NCBI RefSeq assembly: GCF_025971925.1
Contig: NZ_JAPDHV010000003.1
Location: 383,558-447,557, forward strand
Reading direction: 5' to 3'
DNA from: Chryseobacterium oryctis
GTDB taxonomy: Bacteria; Bacteroidota; Bacteroidia; Flavobacteriales; Weeksellaceae
DNA length: 64,000 bases
A program made the translations under genes and the position numbers. Below the pieces are notes generated by a model. That model was given only the letters and a program-made list of their open reading frames with translations. It searched no databases and was not told the origin of the DNA. Below are positions 17,723 to 25,104 of this stretch, in pieces. How positions within the stretch are numbered: the stretch's first letter is position 1; every line of letters begins with the position of its first letter.

Positions 17723-18751
17723 TTATTTTACAGGATATTTTTGAATTAAAGCTTGTAGGATTGCCCACGTTTCCGCATCCATTATTCCATCATAATTTTC
17801 CGGACGGAAGTGATACTGAAATGCCTCAATTGTTTTTTTAGTAGCATCATCCCACTTACCGCTAAGTTCTATTCCGTATCCAAATTTTTGCAGTTGAGTC
17901 TGAACACTAAAAATAAATGCAGAATCATTATATTTTGAAGTAAAATCTGTAGAAACAGCCATATCATAGTAGCTTTGTTTCATGGCATCATCATACCACA
18001 TTCCTATCTGGTATTGATCATATAATTTTTTCCATGGAAATAATGGACCAGGATCCTGCTTTCTTGTAGGAGCAATATCTGAATGAGCCAAAACGTTTGT
18101 AGCCGGAATTTGATATCTTGTAATAATATCTTTTGCTAAAGCTGCTACTTTTTTAATCTGATCATCATTAAATGGTACAAATAATCTCTTACCAGATGCA
18201 TCAGCAGTATACCCTGAATTAACAATTTCAATTCCTATTGATGTATCATTAAGATTTTTATCGTTTCTCCAAGCACTAACTCCTGCGTGATAAGAGCGTT
18301 TATTCTCATCTACCAATTGGTAGATTTCATTATCACCTGTATTATTTACAAGATAATGTGCACTTACAGCCTGTTGAGTAAGTACAGTAATAGATTTATC
18401 ATCCGGCAATGCCGTATAATGTAATATTAAATACTTCTGTCTAAAGTTTTGTGCAATTGCTGGGAAATATGTTTTTACCACTTTATACCCTGCTGGTTTT
18501 GCTGAAACTATAGAACCATAGCTAACTGTATTGTCATTTTTGGCAGGATCAGCAATATTAGTTGTAAAAAACTCGACACCATGATCGTTTGTAATCTGAG
18601 GTTTTGGCTTCTCTTGAACCTGTGGTTTTGCTACCACTTTAGGCTGTGTCACGGGAGTTTTTGGCTTGTAAGTATTTTTCTTCACATTTTGCTGAGAGGT
18701 GCATGAAAAAACAAAAGCACTTAATCCGATGATATATAATGTTTTACGCAT
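17723..18751 (-). CDS. N-acetylmuramoyl-L-alanine amidase lipoprotein with peptidoglycan-binding domain
   Basis: This 342-residue lipoprotein has a signal ending in the lipobox AFVFSC, then a Pro/Lys-rich linker. The Amidase_2 domain runs from about residue 90 to 250, with zinc ligands in YLILHYTALPD and LAHSDIAPTRKQDPG and the core TSIGIEIVNSG. A C-terminal PG_binding_1 domain follows (VQTQLQKFGYGIELSG to GIMDAETWAILQAL). It should cut the amide bond between MurNAc and the stem peptide during wall turnover or recycling at the outer membrane. A -7 box lies at 18781-18788. Confidence 0.92.
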   Translation of the reverse strand: MRKTLYIIGLSAFVFSCTSQQNVKKNTYKPKTPVTQPKVVAKPQVQEKPKPQITNDHGVEFFTTNIADPAKNDNTVSYGSIVSAKPAGYKVVKTYFPAIAQNFRQKYLILHYTALPDDKSITVLTQQAVSAHYLVNNTGDNEIYQLVDENKRSYHAGVSAWRNDKNLNDTSIGIEIVNSGYTADASGKRLFVPFNDDQIKKVAALAKDIITRYQIPATNVLAHSDIAPTRKQDPGPLFPWKKLYDQYQIGMWYDDAMKQSYYDMAVSTDFTSKYNDSAFIFSVQTQLQKFGYGIELSGKWDDATKKTIEAFQYHFRPENYDGIMDAETWAILQALIQKYPVK

Positions 18752-18780
18752 TAGTTCCGCTTTTTAATCGTTTATTAGCC

Positions 18781-18788
18781 CAAAAATA
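18781..18788 (-). promoter_or_regulatory. -7 box TATTTTTG of the amidase gene
   Basis: An exact TAnnTTTG match on the minus strand, 29 bases before the ATG at 18751. Confidence 0.55.
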
Positions 18789-18810
18789 CGCAAAATTTTC
18801 TTGAAAAATA

Positions 18811-18842
18811 TTTGGTAAATAAAGAAATCTGCTCTATATTTG
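18811..18842 (+). promoter_or_regulatory. Promoter of the tRNA-Ser-Pro-Arg operon
   Basis: A TTTG at 18811-18814 and TATATTTG at 18835-18842 are separated by 20 bases, which matches the full -33/-7 Bacteroidota promoter layout. It is the best promoter seen in the window. Confidence 0.75.
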
Positions 18843-18887
18843 CACTCGCAATAACGGAACAAAGTTCATTAAAATACAAAGATAAAA

Positions 18888-18972
18888 GGAGGGTTGCCGG
18901 AGTGGTTAACGGAGCAGTTTGCTAAACTGTCGACGCGAAAGTGTCGCAAGGGTTCGAATCCCTTACCCTCCG
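18888..18972 (+). tRNA. tRNA-Ser (GCT)
   Basis: 85 bases with acceptor arms GGAGGGT/ACCCTCC, a long variable arm (class II) and a TTCGAATC T-loop. The anticodon loop reads TTGCTAA, so the anticodon is GCT, serine. No CCA is encoded. Confidence 0.95.
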
Positions 18973-18988
18973 CTTTCTATATATCTTT

Positions 18989-19063
18989 CGGGGCGTAGCG
19001 TAGTCCGGTCATCGCGCCTGGTTTGGGACCAGGAGGTCGCAGGTTCGAATCCTGCCGCCCCGA
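18989..19063 (+). tRNA. tRNA-Pro (TGG), copy 1
   Basis: 75 bases with acceptor arms CGGGGCG/CGCCCCG. The anticodon stem CCTGG/CCAGG encloses TTTGGGA, giving anticodon TGG, proline. It is identical in sequence to the copy at 41066-41140. Confidence 0.95.
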
Positions 19064-19111
19064 CTTAAAAGCTTTTTATTATAAATACTAAGCGAGAATC
19101 AAAATTTTAAT

Positions 19112-19185
19112 GGGTGCGTAGCTCAGCTGGATAGAGCATCTGCCTTCTAAGCAGACGGTCAAAGGTTCGAATCCTTTCGCGCTCA
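19112..19185 (+). tRNA. tRNA-Arg (TCT), copy 1
   Basis: 74 bases. The acceptor arms GGGTGCG/CGCGCTC pair with two G-U wobbles. The anticodon stem TCTGC/GCAGA encloses CTTCTAA, giving anticodon TCT, arginine. It is identical to the copy at 41149-41222. A terminator follows. Confidence 0.94.
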
Positions 19186-19187
19186 CG

Positions 19188-19218
19188 AAACCTTTCAACA
19201 AAGTTGAGAGGTTTTTTT
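19188..19218 (+). terminator. Terminator of the first tRNA operon
   Basis: AAACCTTTCAAC pairs with GTTGAGAGGTTT (one wobble) around an AAA loop and is followed by a T-run. It marks the left edge of the toxin island. Confidence 0.85.
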
Positions 19219-19303
19219 GTTTATCGTATTTTTCTTATAGATTTCCCCATTAATCATTACTGATTAAAATTAGTACAAAAATTTTACTTTTTTCATTTAG
19301 AGT

Positions 19304-19341
19304 CTTATCAGCTCAAAGTCGTAGACTTTGCGCAGCGGAGG
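19304..19341 (-). repeat. Boundary element copy 1 (lacks the hairpin part)
   Basis: A 38-base sequence containing CAAAGTC-N3-GACTTTG, closely similar to those at 21195, 24470 and 27255. Here it lies inside the end of the leftmost RHS fragment and supplies its last codons and stop. The adjoining terminator hairpin present at the other copies is missing. Confidence 0.75.
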
Positions 19342-19672
19342 ATGATGCTGTTGCTCCCCTTCTAGAAAACTCTCCTGCCCTATCCGCCAAGATATTTCCA
19401 GCTCTATTCATCAATCCTATTTTAGATGGATTTTTAATTGCAATTTTAATTTGCTCTCCAAAAGTCTGTTTTCCATTAGGATCCACATAAATAATAGGAT
19501 TTTGATAACAATATATATATGGATTTAAATTCCCCCAATAAGATACCCCTCCATTATGCTGCCCATCGCCGTAAAACTCGGTTTCCATTACAGGATTATA
19601 CACTGCCAGTGGATCCACACCATACCAAATACTCAATCTAGGATTATAATACCTTGCTCCATAATAGTACAA
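19313..19672 (-). CDS. Orphan RHS core fragment with truncated toxin end
   Basis: This fragment holds the end of the RHS core (YYYGARYYNPRLSIWYGVDPL), the linker with NPVMETEFYGDGQHNGG and YVDPNGKQT, and only about 50 residues of a variable end (GEQIKIAIKNPSKIGLMNRAGNI) that I do not recognise. The last residues, SSAAQSLRL, are encoded by boundary element copy 1, so the toxin was cut off and capped by that repeat. Upstream, homology with the other cores starts at 19696, right where the TPR gene ends. The first Met is an internal codon of the core, so expression is doubtful. It has no immunity gene of its own. Best read as a degraded cassette. Confidence 0.6.
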   Translation of the reverse strand: MYYYGARYYNPRLSIWYGVDPLAVYNPVMETEFYGDGQHNGGVSYWGNLNPYIYCYQNPIIYVDPNGKQTFGEQIKIAIKNPSKIGLMNRAGNILADRAGEFSRRGATASSSAAQSLRL

Positions 19673-19696
19673 TCCTGTATCTTCATCTAATTCTTT
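19620..19696 (-). repeat. RHS core repeat, truncated copy A (77 bp)
   Basis: It matches the conserved core block of the giant gene (29180-29520) from the KELDEDTG codons to the GVDPL codons, then stops abruptly in the TPR gene end. Confidence 0.75.
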
Positions 19697-20130
19697 CCAT
19701 TGATATTGATATTGATATTATTTTTTAATGCTAATTCTTTGATTCTATAAATTGTTTCTTCTTTGTTGATATATCCATTTTTTATATCAATAAGTAATTC
19801 TTCCAATGTTACTTTATAAAGATTAGCTTCATTATCAGACAGAAAACTTATTACTTCAGTTAAAGCATTATCATAATCTTTCAATTCGTAATATGATAGA
19901 TATTTTATTTGAGAAGCATATTCATTTTTATTATCTCTTTGCAACAACTTATCAGCAATGTCAATAGCTAAATAATAATCTTCTATATTATATAAGCAGT
20001 TTGATAAAAATAAAAGTCTCAAGTTTTCATATTTTGAAGGCAAGTTTCTTAAATTATTCAAAATGTTGATGGCTAATTCATACTGTTCATTATCCATCAA
20101 ATCTTTGCTCTTTTGTAGTTCGTTAGTCAT
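19687..20130 (-). CDS. TPR-like protein, candidate immunity protein
   Basis: This 147-residue helical protein has TPR-like units (YELAINILNNLRNLPSKYENLRL; YLAIDIADKLLQRDNKNEYASQI; YDNALTEVISFLSDNEANLYK). It lacks a signal peptide, so it is cytoplasmic. It starts 2 bases after the stop of the orphan toxin 20133-20957, the position of an immunity gene in every module here. Its last residues, NINININGKN, come from an ATATCA triplication running into RHS core sequence read in another frame, so the original C-terminus may have been replaced. The immunity function is inferred from position only. Confidence 0.6.
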   Translation of the reverse strand: MTNELQKSKDLMDNEQYELAINILNNLRNLPSKYENLRLLFLSNCLYNIEDYYLAIDIADKLLQRDNKNEYASQIKYLSYYELKDYDNALTEVISFLSDNEANLYKVTLEELLIDIKNGYINKEETIYRIKELALKNNINININGKN

Positions 20131-20132
20131 AT

Positions 20133-20957
20133 TTATGCAGATAAATTATACTGATTGATAAGATGTTGTTTTTGTTCTTGCTTTTTCTGCTTTTCTCGTA
20201 CTTCTTCTTCCGTCTTAGAATTTGGAGAAACAGTTTTTTGCAAATTAATATTGTCTTTTTTAACTTCTGGATGGAGTAATACTTTAACATCAAATTCATC
20301 AATATTATTAATATCAATTCTTCTTAAGGCATTTTTTAAATTTTGTTTTGATTTATTTATTGATTGTATTGCATTTTGTTTTGATCCTTGGGGAGCATTT
20401 TTTTTCAATTTTTCTTGAGCTCTGCTTATTCCATCCATTTTGTCTTTAGCTCTTTCAACTTGATTATTATATTTAATCCTTTCACTAGAATTTCGAGTAC
20501 CTTCTGCCGTCTTTGACAAAGATTCTGTTGTTTCTCCAGTTTTTGTAATAGTTTCTATAACCGTAGGCTTCACAGAAGAGTTTTCAAATAAAGGCATTAA
20601 AGGCCTAAACATTCCCCAACAACAATTTTCATTAGAATCATCATTAATTTCTATTGGAGCTTTTCCATCGGGATCAACGTACTTCACAGGATTATCAAAA
20701 GTATAATTATATGGACTCCAACTTGGCATTTTCTCTGTCAGAGGATCCACCCCATACCAAATACTCAACCTCGGGTTATAATACCTTGCTCCATAATAAT
20801 ACAATCCTGTGTCTTCATCTAATTCTTTAGCATTAAATTTAAACGGATTGTTATACGAGCCATCCATCTGCTCTAGCATTGTCTCCCCGAATGGTAAATT
20901 TAAGAAAAATTGTGTTGCCTCAGACTGAGAATTGGTAACAAATGTTGCTGTTCCCAA
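20133..20957 (-). CDS. Orphan RHS core cassette with unrecognised charged helical toxin end
   Basis: The first 75 or so residues are the conserved RHS core (GTATFVTNSQ to WYGVDPL), then the linker SWSPYNYTFDNPVKYVDPDGK. The variable end of about 180 residues holds Cys-Cys-Trp (NENCCWGMF), a Ser/Thr-rich stretch and long charged helices (RAKDKMDGISRAQEKLKKN). I do not recognise its family. The apparent start is the TTG of HLGTATF inside the core, and upstream homology up to 21091 is put out of frame by a 1-base deletion near 21043. It is probably a silent donor cassette. The TPR gene follows after 2 bases. Confidence 0.65.
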   Translation of the reverse strand: MGTATFVTNSQSEATQFFLNLPFGETMLEQMDGSYNNPFKFNAKELDEDTGLYYYGARYYNPRLSIWYGVDPLTEKMPSWSPYNYTFDNPVKYVDPDGKAPIEINDDSNENCCWGMFRPLMPLFENSSVKPTVIETITKTGETTESLSKTAEGTRNSSERIKYNNQVERAKDKMDGISRAQEKLKKNAPQGSKQNAIQSINKSKQNLKNALRRIDINNIDEFDVKVLLHPEVKKDNINLQKTVSPNSKTEEEVREKQKKQEQKQHLINQYNLSA

Positions 20958-21091
20958 ATGATCTCCATGCAGATAATATAAATCCGGATGTTGATACTCC
21001 TCTCTTAGCCCAACAGAAACATTATCGCCAAGACCTGATTTTCAAGATATTTCTTAAAGTCTGCTTTTGCATCGGCAGTTTTTTCAGGAGC
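20752..21091 (-). repeat. RHS core repeat, copy 2 (340 bp)
   Basis: Nearly identical to 29180-29520 of the giant RHS gene, but one base shorter: the run at 21041-21044 has four T, while the giant gene has five. The shortened run is shared with copy 4. Confidence 0.9.
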
Positions 21092-21109
21092 CTCATGTTC
21101 CTCATTCTC

Positions 21110-21233
21110 TTAATTATATGGCTTACCCTTTTTCTTTTTGTCATAAATGTAAAAAACGCTACAGTATTGTAGCGTTTAAAAACTTTATACATTACTTATC
21201 AACTCAAAGTCACAGACTTTGCGTAGCGGAGGA
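21110..21233 (-). repeat. Boundary element copy 2 with terminator hairpin
   Basis: It comprises the 38-base element (21195-21232) and an adjoining segment with the hairpin at 21154-21177. It is repeated at 24385-24507 and 27170-27290. It separates a module's immunity gene from the next RHS core. Confidence 0.85.
21154..21177 (-). terminator. Terminator hairpin in boundary element 2
   Basis: AAACGCTACA/TGTAGCGTTT is a 10-bp stem with a 4-base loop, followed by T6 on the minus strand. It follows the immunity lipoprotein gene 21241-21738. Confidence 0.85.
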
Positions 21234-21240
21234 ATTTTAG

Positions 21241-21738
21241 TTATTCAGAACATTGCTTATATAAATACCAATCTTTTTTATATTTTTCAAAATATGTTTT
21301 GTTCACATCTTTCAAACTGTTTGTATCTGACAATCGTAAAAATGTATATGAACATTTATCCAAGAAAAAAGCAAACTGAATATTTTGAAAATTATCAACA
21401 GATAAATTTGCAATATCTAATTTATCAAATTTATCTAAGAGCTTTTCTAATGATTTAATTTCTGTCTCAGACTTAGTAATAAAATTATTATTTCTGTTTT
21501 TGATATTCTTAATTTTTCCAGTAATTCCTTTTTTAACAAAAATTCTTTCATCATCTTTTTCTACATTAGCATTACTTACTAAATACACTCCATTTCTATA
21601 TGTTATGGAATATCCCTTAAAATAAGTGAAATTTTCATTTTCAAGTTTGGAAAATTTATCGCTATACTTAGTTGAATTACATTCGGTAAGAATGAAAAAT
21701 AAGAATAAGCTAATAAGAATTCTTGTGAGTTTTTCCAT
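21241..21738 (-). CDS. Lipoprotein, candidate immunity protein for the toxin-44-like cassette
   Basis: This 165-residue protein has a signal peptide (ILISLFLFFILTEC) ending in a lipobox-like LTEC, so it is probably a lipoprotein exposed to the periplasm. The mature part is Lys/Asp/Asn-rich and not recognised. Its start overlaps the end of the toxin ORF by 29 bases in another frame, which suggests translational coupling. It is followed by boundary element 2. Position and overlap support an immunity role. A lipoprotein partner would suggest protection outside the cytoplasm, which fits poorly with an RNase-type toxin, so pairing should be tested. Confidence 0.65.
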   Translation of the reverse strand: MEKLTRILISLFLFFILTECNSTKYSDKFSKLENENFTYFKGYSITYRNGVYLVSNANVEKDDERIFVKKGITGKIKNIKNRNNNFITKSETEIKSLEKLLDKFDKLDIANLSVDNFQNIQFAFFLDKCSYTFLRLSDTNSLKDVNKTYFEKYKKDWYLYKQCSE

Positions 21739-22585
21739 ATGATATTATATTTGGTATTGATCTATAGCCACCCCGTTTAGCGTGAGTAGCTCCTAATATT
21801 ATCGATCTTTGGTCATCTTTAGAATCCCACTGAGATTCATATCCATTTCTTCTTGAGTTAAATTTGCTGTTTGCGTGTGCTCCCATTTGAAGACCTGCAT
21901 AATCAAACCCAACTGTATATCCTGTAGCTCCCCATAAATAATTACCAAAATTCATTTGATTATGAGCTGTTGTATCTCCCTCTGGTAAGAAAAGAGCATT
22001 AGAATAACTATTTAAAGGATCTGAACTTGCTTCTGCATATTTACTTGGAAGAACAGAATATGAATAATCAAAGTCTCCTCCTCCTTGACTTTCCCAAGCA
22101 AAATTAAATTTTCCAGATTCAAACGCTCCTTGTTTTTTAAGCATTCCCTGTATATCTTTTTCACTTACAAACACAACCTTATTTATAATTCCTCTATCTA
22201 TTTGTTTTGCATCTTCTTTTGGATCTGCAAATGAATAGTTAGTTCTGTCTTTTGTTTTAGAGTTTTCTATGACAAGTCTATGAGGTTGATTATTTTTCTC
22301 GGTTCTAACATAATTACCTTTCTCATCGAAAATATAATCATTAGGAGGTTTCACTTTTGTGTCTTCCGCAATCATTCCCGTCGGGTCGATGAAGCGAATA
22401 GGATTATTCATTGCATAAGCGTATGGAGACCAAGAAGGAGTTTTCTCAGCAAGCGGATCCACACCATACCAAATACTCAATCTAGGGTTATAATACCTTG
22501 CTCCATAATAATACAATCCTGTATCTGTATCTTCATCTAATTCTTTTGCATTAAATTTAAACGGATTGTTATACGAACCATCCAT
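21710..22585 (-). CDS. Orphan RHS core cassette with toxin-44-like end
   Basis: After the core (FKFNAKELDEDTDTGLYYYGAR to GVDPL) and linker (FIDPTGM) follow about 230 variable residues. The part GGGDFDYSYSVL, then NFGNYLWGATGYTVGFDYAGLQMGA and QWDSKDDQRSIILGATHA resembles the polymorphic toxin type 44 pattern (NFGNxxxGATG...D-D-xxxxxxI). That family is a predicted nuclease; the match is from memory of the pattern. The core carries a 6-base duplication (DTDTG). Homology to other cores begins at 22636, just after a TAG. No ATG exists before MDGSYNN, so expression is uncertain. Confidence 0.62.
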   Translation of the reverse strand: MDGSYNNPFKFNAKELDEDTDTGLYYYGARYYNPRLSIWYGVDPLAEKTPSWSPYAYAMNNPIRFIDPTGMIAEDTKVKPPNDYIFDEKGNYVRTEKNNQPHRLVIENSKTKDRTNYSFADPKEDAKQIDRGIINKVVFVSEKDIQGMLKKQGAFESGKFNFAWESQGGGDFDYSYSVLPSKYAEASSDPLNSYSNALFLPEGDTTAHNQMNFGNYLWGATGYTVGFDYAGLQMGAHANSKFNSRRNGYESQWDSKDDQRSIILGATHAKRGGYRSIPNIISYGKTHKNSY

Positions 22586-22636
22586 CTGCTCTAGTATTGT
22601 CTCCCCAAATGGTAAATTTAAGAAAAATTGTGTTGC
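22464..22636 (-). repeat. RHS core repeat, truncated copy B (173 bp)
   Basis: It matches the giant gene's core from the ATQFFLN codons to GVDPL. The junction at 22636 joins unrelated AT-rich sequence that leads to the immunity gene 22781-23284. No boundary element is present at this junction. Confidence 0.8.
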
Positions 22637-22780
22637 ACCTCCTGTTACCTAGTCACAAAATTTTACTTTCTTGCGTTTTAAACAAATAGTAAAACATGAA
22701 AATAAATAAATTATTTTTAGACTCGTAAAAAAATCTTACCAATAAAAAGTTTAAAACGTCGGAGAGCGGGGGAGGATTTC

Positions 22781-23284
22781 TTAATCTAAATTATTTAAAT
22801 AATCAAACCCTTCCAATTCATTGGTATAGCCTACACTTAAGAGATCATATTTTATTATTTTGAGAAGATTATTCCACTCACATATAAATTCTTTTTTATT
22901 TACCTTAATAATATTAGAAACTTTTCTTAAATCTTCTATTGTAGTATTTTTATAATGATATGGAGCAATACTTGTCCATTCCGCCTCAATTATAACAATA
23001 TCATTATTGATTGAAAAATTCCAAATTGCAGTAAAACCAGCATCTAAAAAACTTACATAAAAATCATCATCATGCTCAAGCTCTTCTAACATTACTATTA
23101 CATCACTATATATTTGAGAAAAACTAATCCCATCTAAAGGTATCTTAAAGCCATTCCAACAAATAAATATGAAAAGATCTTCACTATAATTATAGATAGT
23201 ACTAATAGCCTCGCAAACCGTTAAATCTTCTATATCTCTTTTTTTCCCAATTAAGTCTTTTCTCTTTATTATAATCTTAAACAT
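22781..23284 (-). CDS. Candidate immunity protein, paralogue of 27934-28440
   Basis: This 167-residue cytoplasmic protein (no signal peptide) begins MFKIIIKRKD. It shares its length and layout with the giant protein's immunity candidate: MFKII start, an SEDLFIFICWNGFKIPL block matching SEDCFCIVWNNININL, a Leu-Glu-rich middle, and a single W in FTAIWNF versus FDVVWDM. It lies 1 base after the toxin-like frame 23286-23663, whose toxin is likewise a homologue of the giant protein's end. Two homologous toxins with two homologous downstream genes make the pairing convincing. The coding sequence is intact although its toxin is frameshifted. Confidence 0.75.
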   Translation of the reverse strand: MFKIIIKRKDLIGKKRDIEDLTVCEAISTIYNYSEDLFIFICWNGFKIPLDGISFSQIYSDVIVMLEELEHDDDFYVSFLDAGFTAIWNFSINNDIVIIEAEWTSIAPYHYKNTTIEDLRKVSNIIKVNKKEFICEWNNLLKIIKYDLLSVGYTNELEGFDYLNNLD

Positions 23285-23285
23285 A

Positions 23286-24367
23286 CTATTTAGCTTTTTT
23301 ATGAATTGTTCCAGCTGTCTTAGAATCTATTGGAAATCCATGAAAGGTTCCATTTCCATTATTTCTTACTCGGATTTTGTCCGGTTTTGATTGTGTACCA
23401 TCTGGGTTATAAACTGTACTTGTACTACCTTCATTTATTGGGAAATCTTCAAAATCTCCAGGAGTAGGTTTTCCATTTTTTTCTGGTCCAGGTTCCAAAG
23501 TTCCTGCCTTTTTACCGGCATAATCCAAATCTTCTGTACTCCCCCATTTTCCTTGAGGGTTTCCTGTTTCTCGAGCCCTTCTTTTTGCATCTCCTTCTTG
23601 CCATTGTATTCCATGTTCCTTTCTTCTTTTATAGCCATTTTCTGGCTTTAAACTTATCAGCAAAAAGTTGTTTCAGTTTCTGATACGCCAATGTAGCCAG
23701 TGTTAATTTTATAGCCGTAATCCAAGCCTCTCTTCTTATAGTTATATCAACACCTTCTCTAACTTTACTCTCTACAGGTTCAATACGAGGAAACGGTGTA
23801 TAATAGTCTCCTCTTTTAAACATTGGAATTGGTATACCAGATCTATAGCCTCTTGAAGCAGTTGATTCAGTCTGTTTACCATTAGGATCAATATATTTAA
23901 TAGGATTTTGATAGGTATAAATATATGGGTTAAGATTTCCCCAGAAGTAGACTCCACCATTGTGCTGCCCGTCTCCATTAGAACTCACTCTCCATTACTG
24001 GATTGTAGACTGCTAGTGGGTCGACACCATACCAAATACTCAATCTAGGGTTATAATACCTAGCTCCATAATAGTACAATCCTGTATCTTCATCTAATTC
24101 TTTAGCATTAAATTTAAACGGATTGTTATACGAGCCATCCATCTGCTCTAGCATTGTTTCCCCGAATGGTAAATTTAAGAAAAATTGTGTTGCCTCAGAC
24201 TGAGAATTGGTAACAAATGTTGCTGTTCCCAAATGATCGCCATGCAGATAATATAAATCCGGATGTTGATACTCCTCTCTTAGCTCAACAGAAACATTAT
24301 CGCCAAGACCTGATTTTTCAAGATACTTCTTAAAGTCTGCTTTTGCATCGGCAGTTTTTTCATGAGC
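23286..24367 (-). pseudogene. Frameshifted orphan RHS cassette with a toxin related to the giant protein's
   Basis: Three overlapping frames together spell one cassette: core (24232-23978), linker with GDGQHNGGVYFWGNLNPYIY (23988-23629) and toxin domain (23663-23286, HGIQWQEG, ETGNPQGKWGSTEDLDYAG, IRVRNNGNGTFHGFP). Compared with the giant gene there is one extra A near 23987, which creates a TAA after VMESEF, and one extra A near 23640 at DKF-K-PENGYK. The toxin part is a homologue of residues about 3338-3426 of the giant protein and may be of the type-17 polymorphic toxin class, a recollection rather than a search result. The frame is open upstream to a TAA but has no ATG. Assembly error is possible. 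Confidence 0.75.
24027..24367 (-). repeat. RHS core repeat, copy 3 (341 bp)
   Basis: It is the same length as the giant gene's block and keeps the five-T run, so this copy has no deletion in the KSGLGD region. Confidence 0.9.
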
Positions 24368-24384
24368 CTTATGTTCCTCATTCT

Positions 24385-24507
24385 CTTAATTATACGGCTT
24401 ACTTTTTTCTTTTTGTCATAAATGTAAAAAACGCTACAGTATTGTAGCGTTTAAAAACTTTATACATTACTTATCAACTCTAAGTCAAAGGCTTTGCGTA
24501 GCGGAGG
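24385..24507 (-). repeat. Boundary element copy 3 with terminator hairpin
   Basis: The 38-base part at 24470-24507 carries several substitutions (AAGTCAAAGGCTTTG) compared with copies 2 and 4. The hairpin part at 24429-24452 is unchanged. Confidence 0.85.
24429..24452 (-). terminator. Terminator hairpin in boundary element 3
   Basis: The same 10-bp stem and 4-base loop as at 21154-21177, followed by T-rich sequence on the minus strand. It follows the immunity lipoprotein 24515-25030. Confidence 0.85.
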
Positions 24508-25104
24508 TTTTGTCTTATTCTTTTTGAAGATTATAAAGATCTCCTCCTTCTTTCGTACATTGAATAAATATTTTATTTGGAATACTATCTTTTAGACTAA
24601 TTTTTGTTAACTGATTACAAATATCATTATTATAATTGAAAACTACATTTTCGTTATTTTCTATATCCGTAGGAACAGCTAAAGCGGAACCTAAATTGTA
24701 ATATCCCTTTAATTTATTATGACTATTATAAATATATAATTGACCATTACCTCGTTTAGAATCTTCATAAGTACCTGTATAGTGAACAGAATTTACTATT
24801 TTAAGAGTATCCTTTTTATTTGTAATAATATTTCCTAAATATTTTACCACCTGCTCATCAATTTCTTTTCCTACTTTCGAAAACTCAAAATCTTGGCTAA
24901 TTATATTTTCTTCTAACACAAGTAATCGACAACGTTCATAATAGTCAATTTCTATTTTATTACCATCTAATTTTTGCTCAGATTTACTACATCCTATAAG
25001 CAATATTAATATTAAACAAGCTCTTTTCATTTTTAATAATCTGAAGGTTTAGTTTTTTTGGATTCTTGTTGCATTTGCAAAACTCTTTTTTGATACCCAG
25101 CTGT
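24507..25104 (-). repeat. 598-bp direct repeat, copy 1 (immunity lipoprotein plus toxin end)
   Basis: It matches 27292-27889 at a constant offset of 2785 bases, with only a handful of substitutions noticed. It includes the complete lipoprotein gene and the last 24 or so codons of the SLT-like toxin. Confidence 0.9.
24515..25030 (-). CDS. Immunity lipoprotein for the lysozyme/SLT-like toxin, copy 1
   Basis: This 171-residue lipoprotein (MKRACLILILLIGCSKSEQK, lipobox LIGC) should reside in the periplasm or at a membrane face. It starts 2 bases after the stop of the lysozyme-like toxin 25033-25578. A periplasmic lipoprotein is the expected immunity type against a peptidoglycan hydrolase, so location and toxin class agree. 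The mature domain contains KVGKEIDEQVVKYLGNII and LYIYNSHNKLKGYYNLGS and is not recognised. An identical protein is encoded at 27300-27815 without its toxin. Boundary element 3 follows directly. Confidence 0.75.
   Translation of the reverse strand: MKRACLILILLIGCSKSEQKLDGNKIEIDYYERCRLLVLEENIISQDFEFSKVGKEIDEQVVKYLGNIITNKKDTLKIVNSVHYTGTYEDSKRGNGQLYIYNSHNKLKGYYNLGSALAVPTDIENNENVVFNYNNDICNQLTKISLKDSIPNKIFIQCTKEGGDLYNLQKE

Noticed and set aside
20123..20317. A 64-codon minus-strand ORF overlapping the toxin end 20133-20957
   Set aside because: It is an alternative frame of the charged toxin tail with skewed Lys/Ile composition and no start context.
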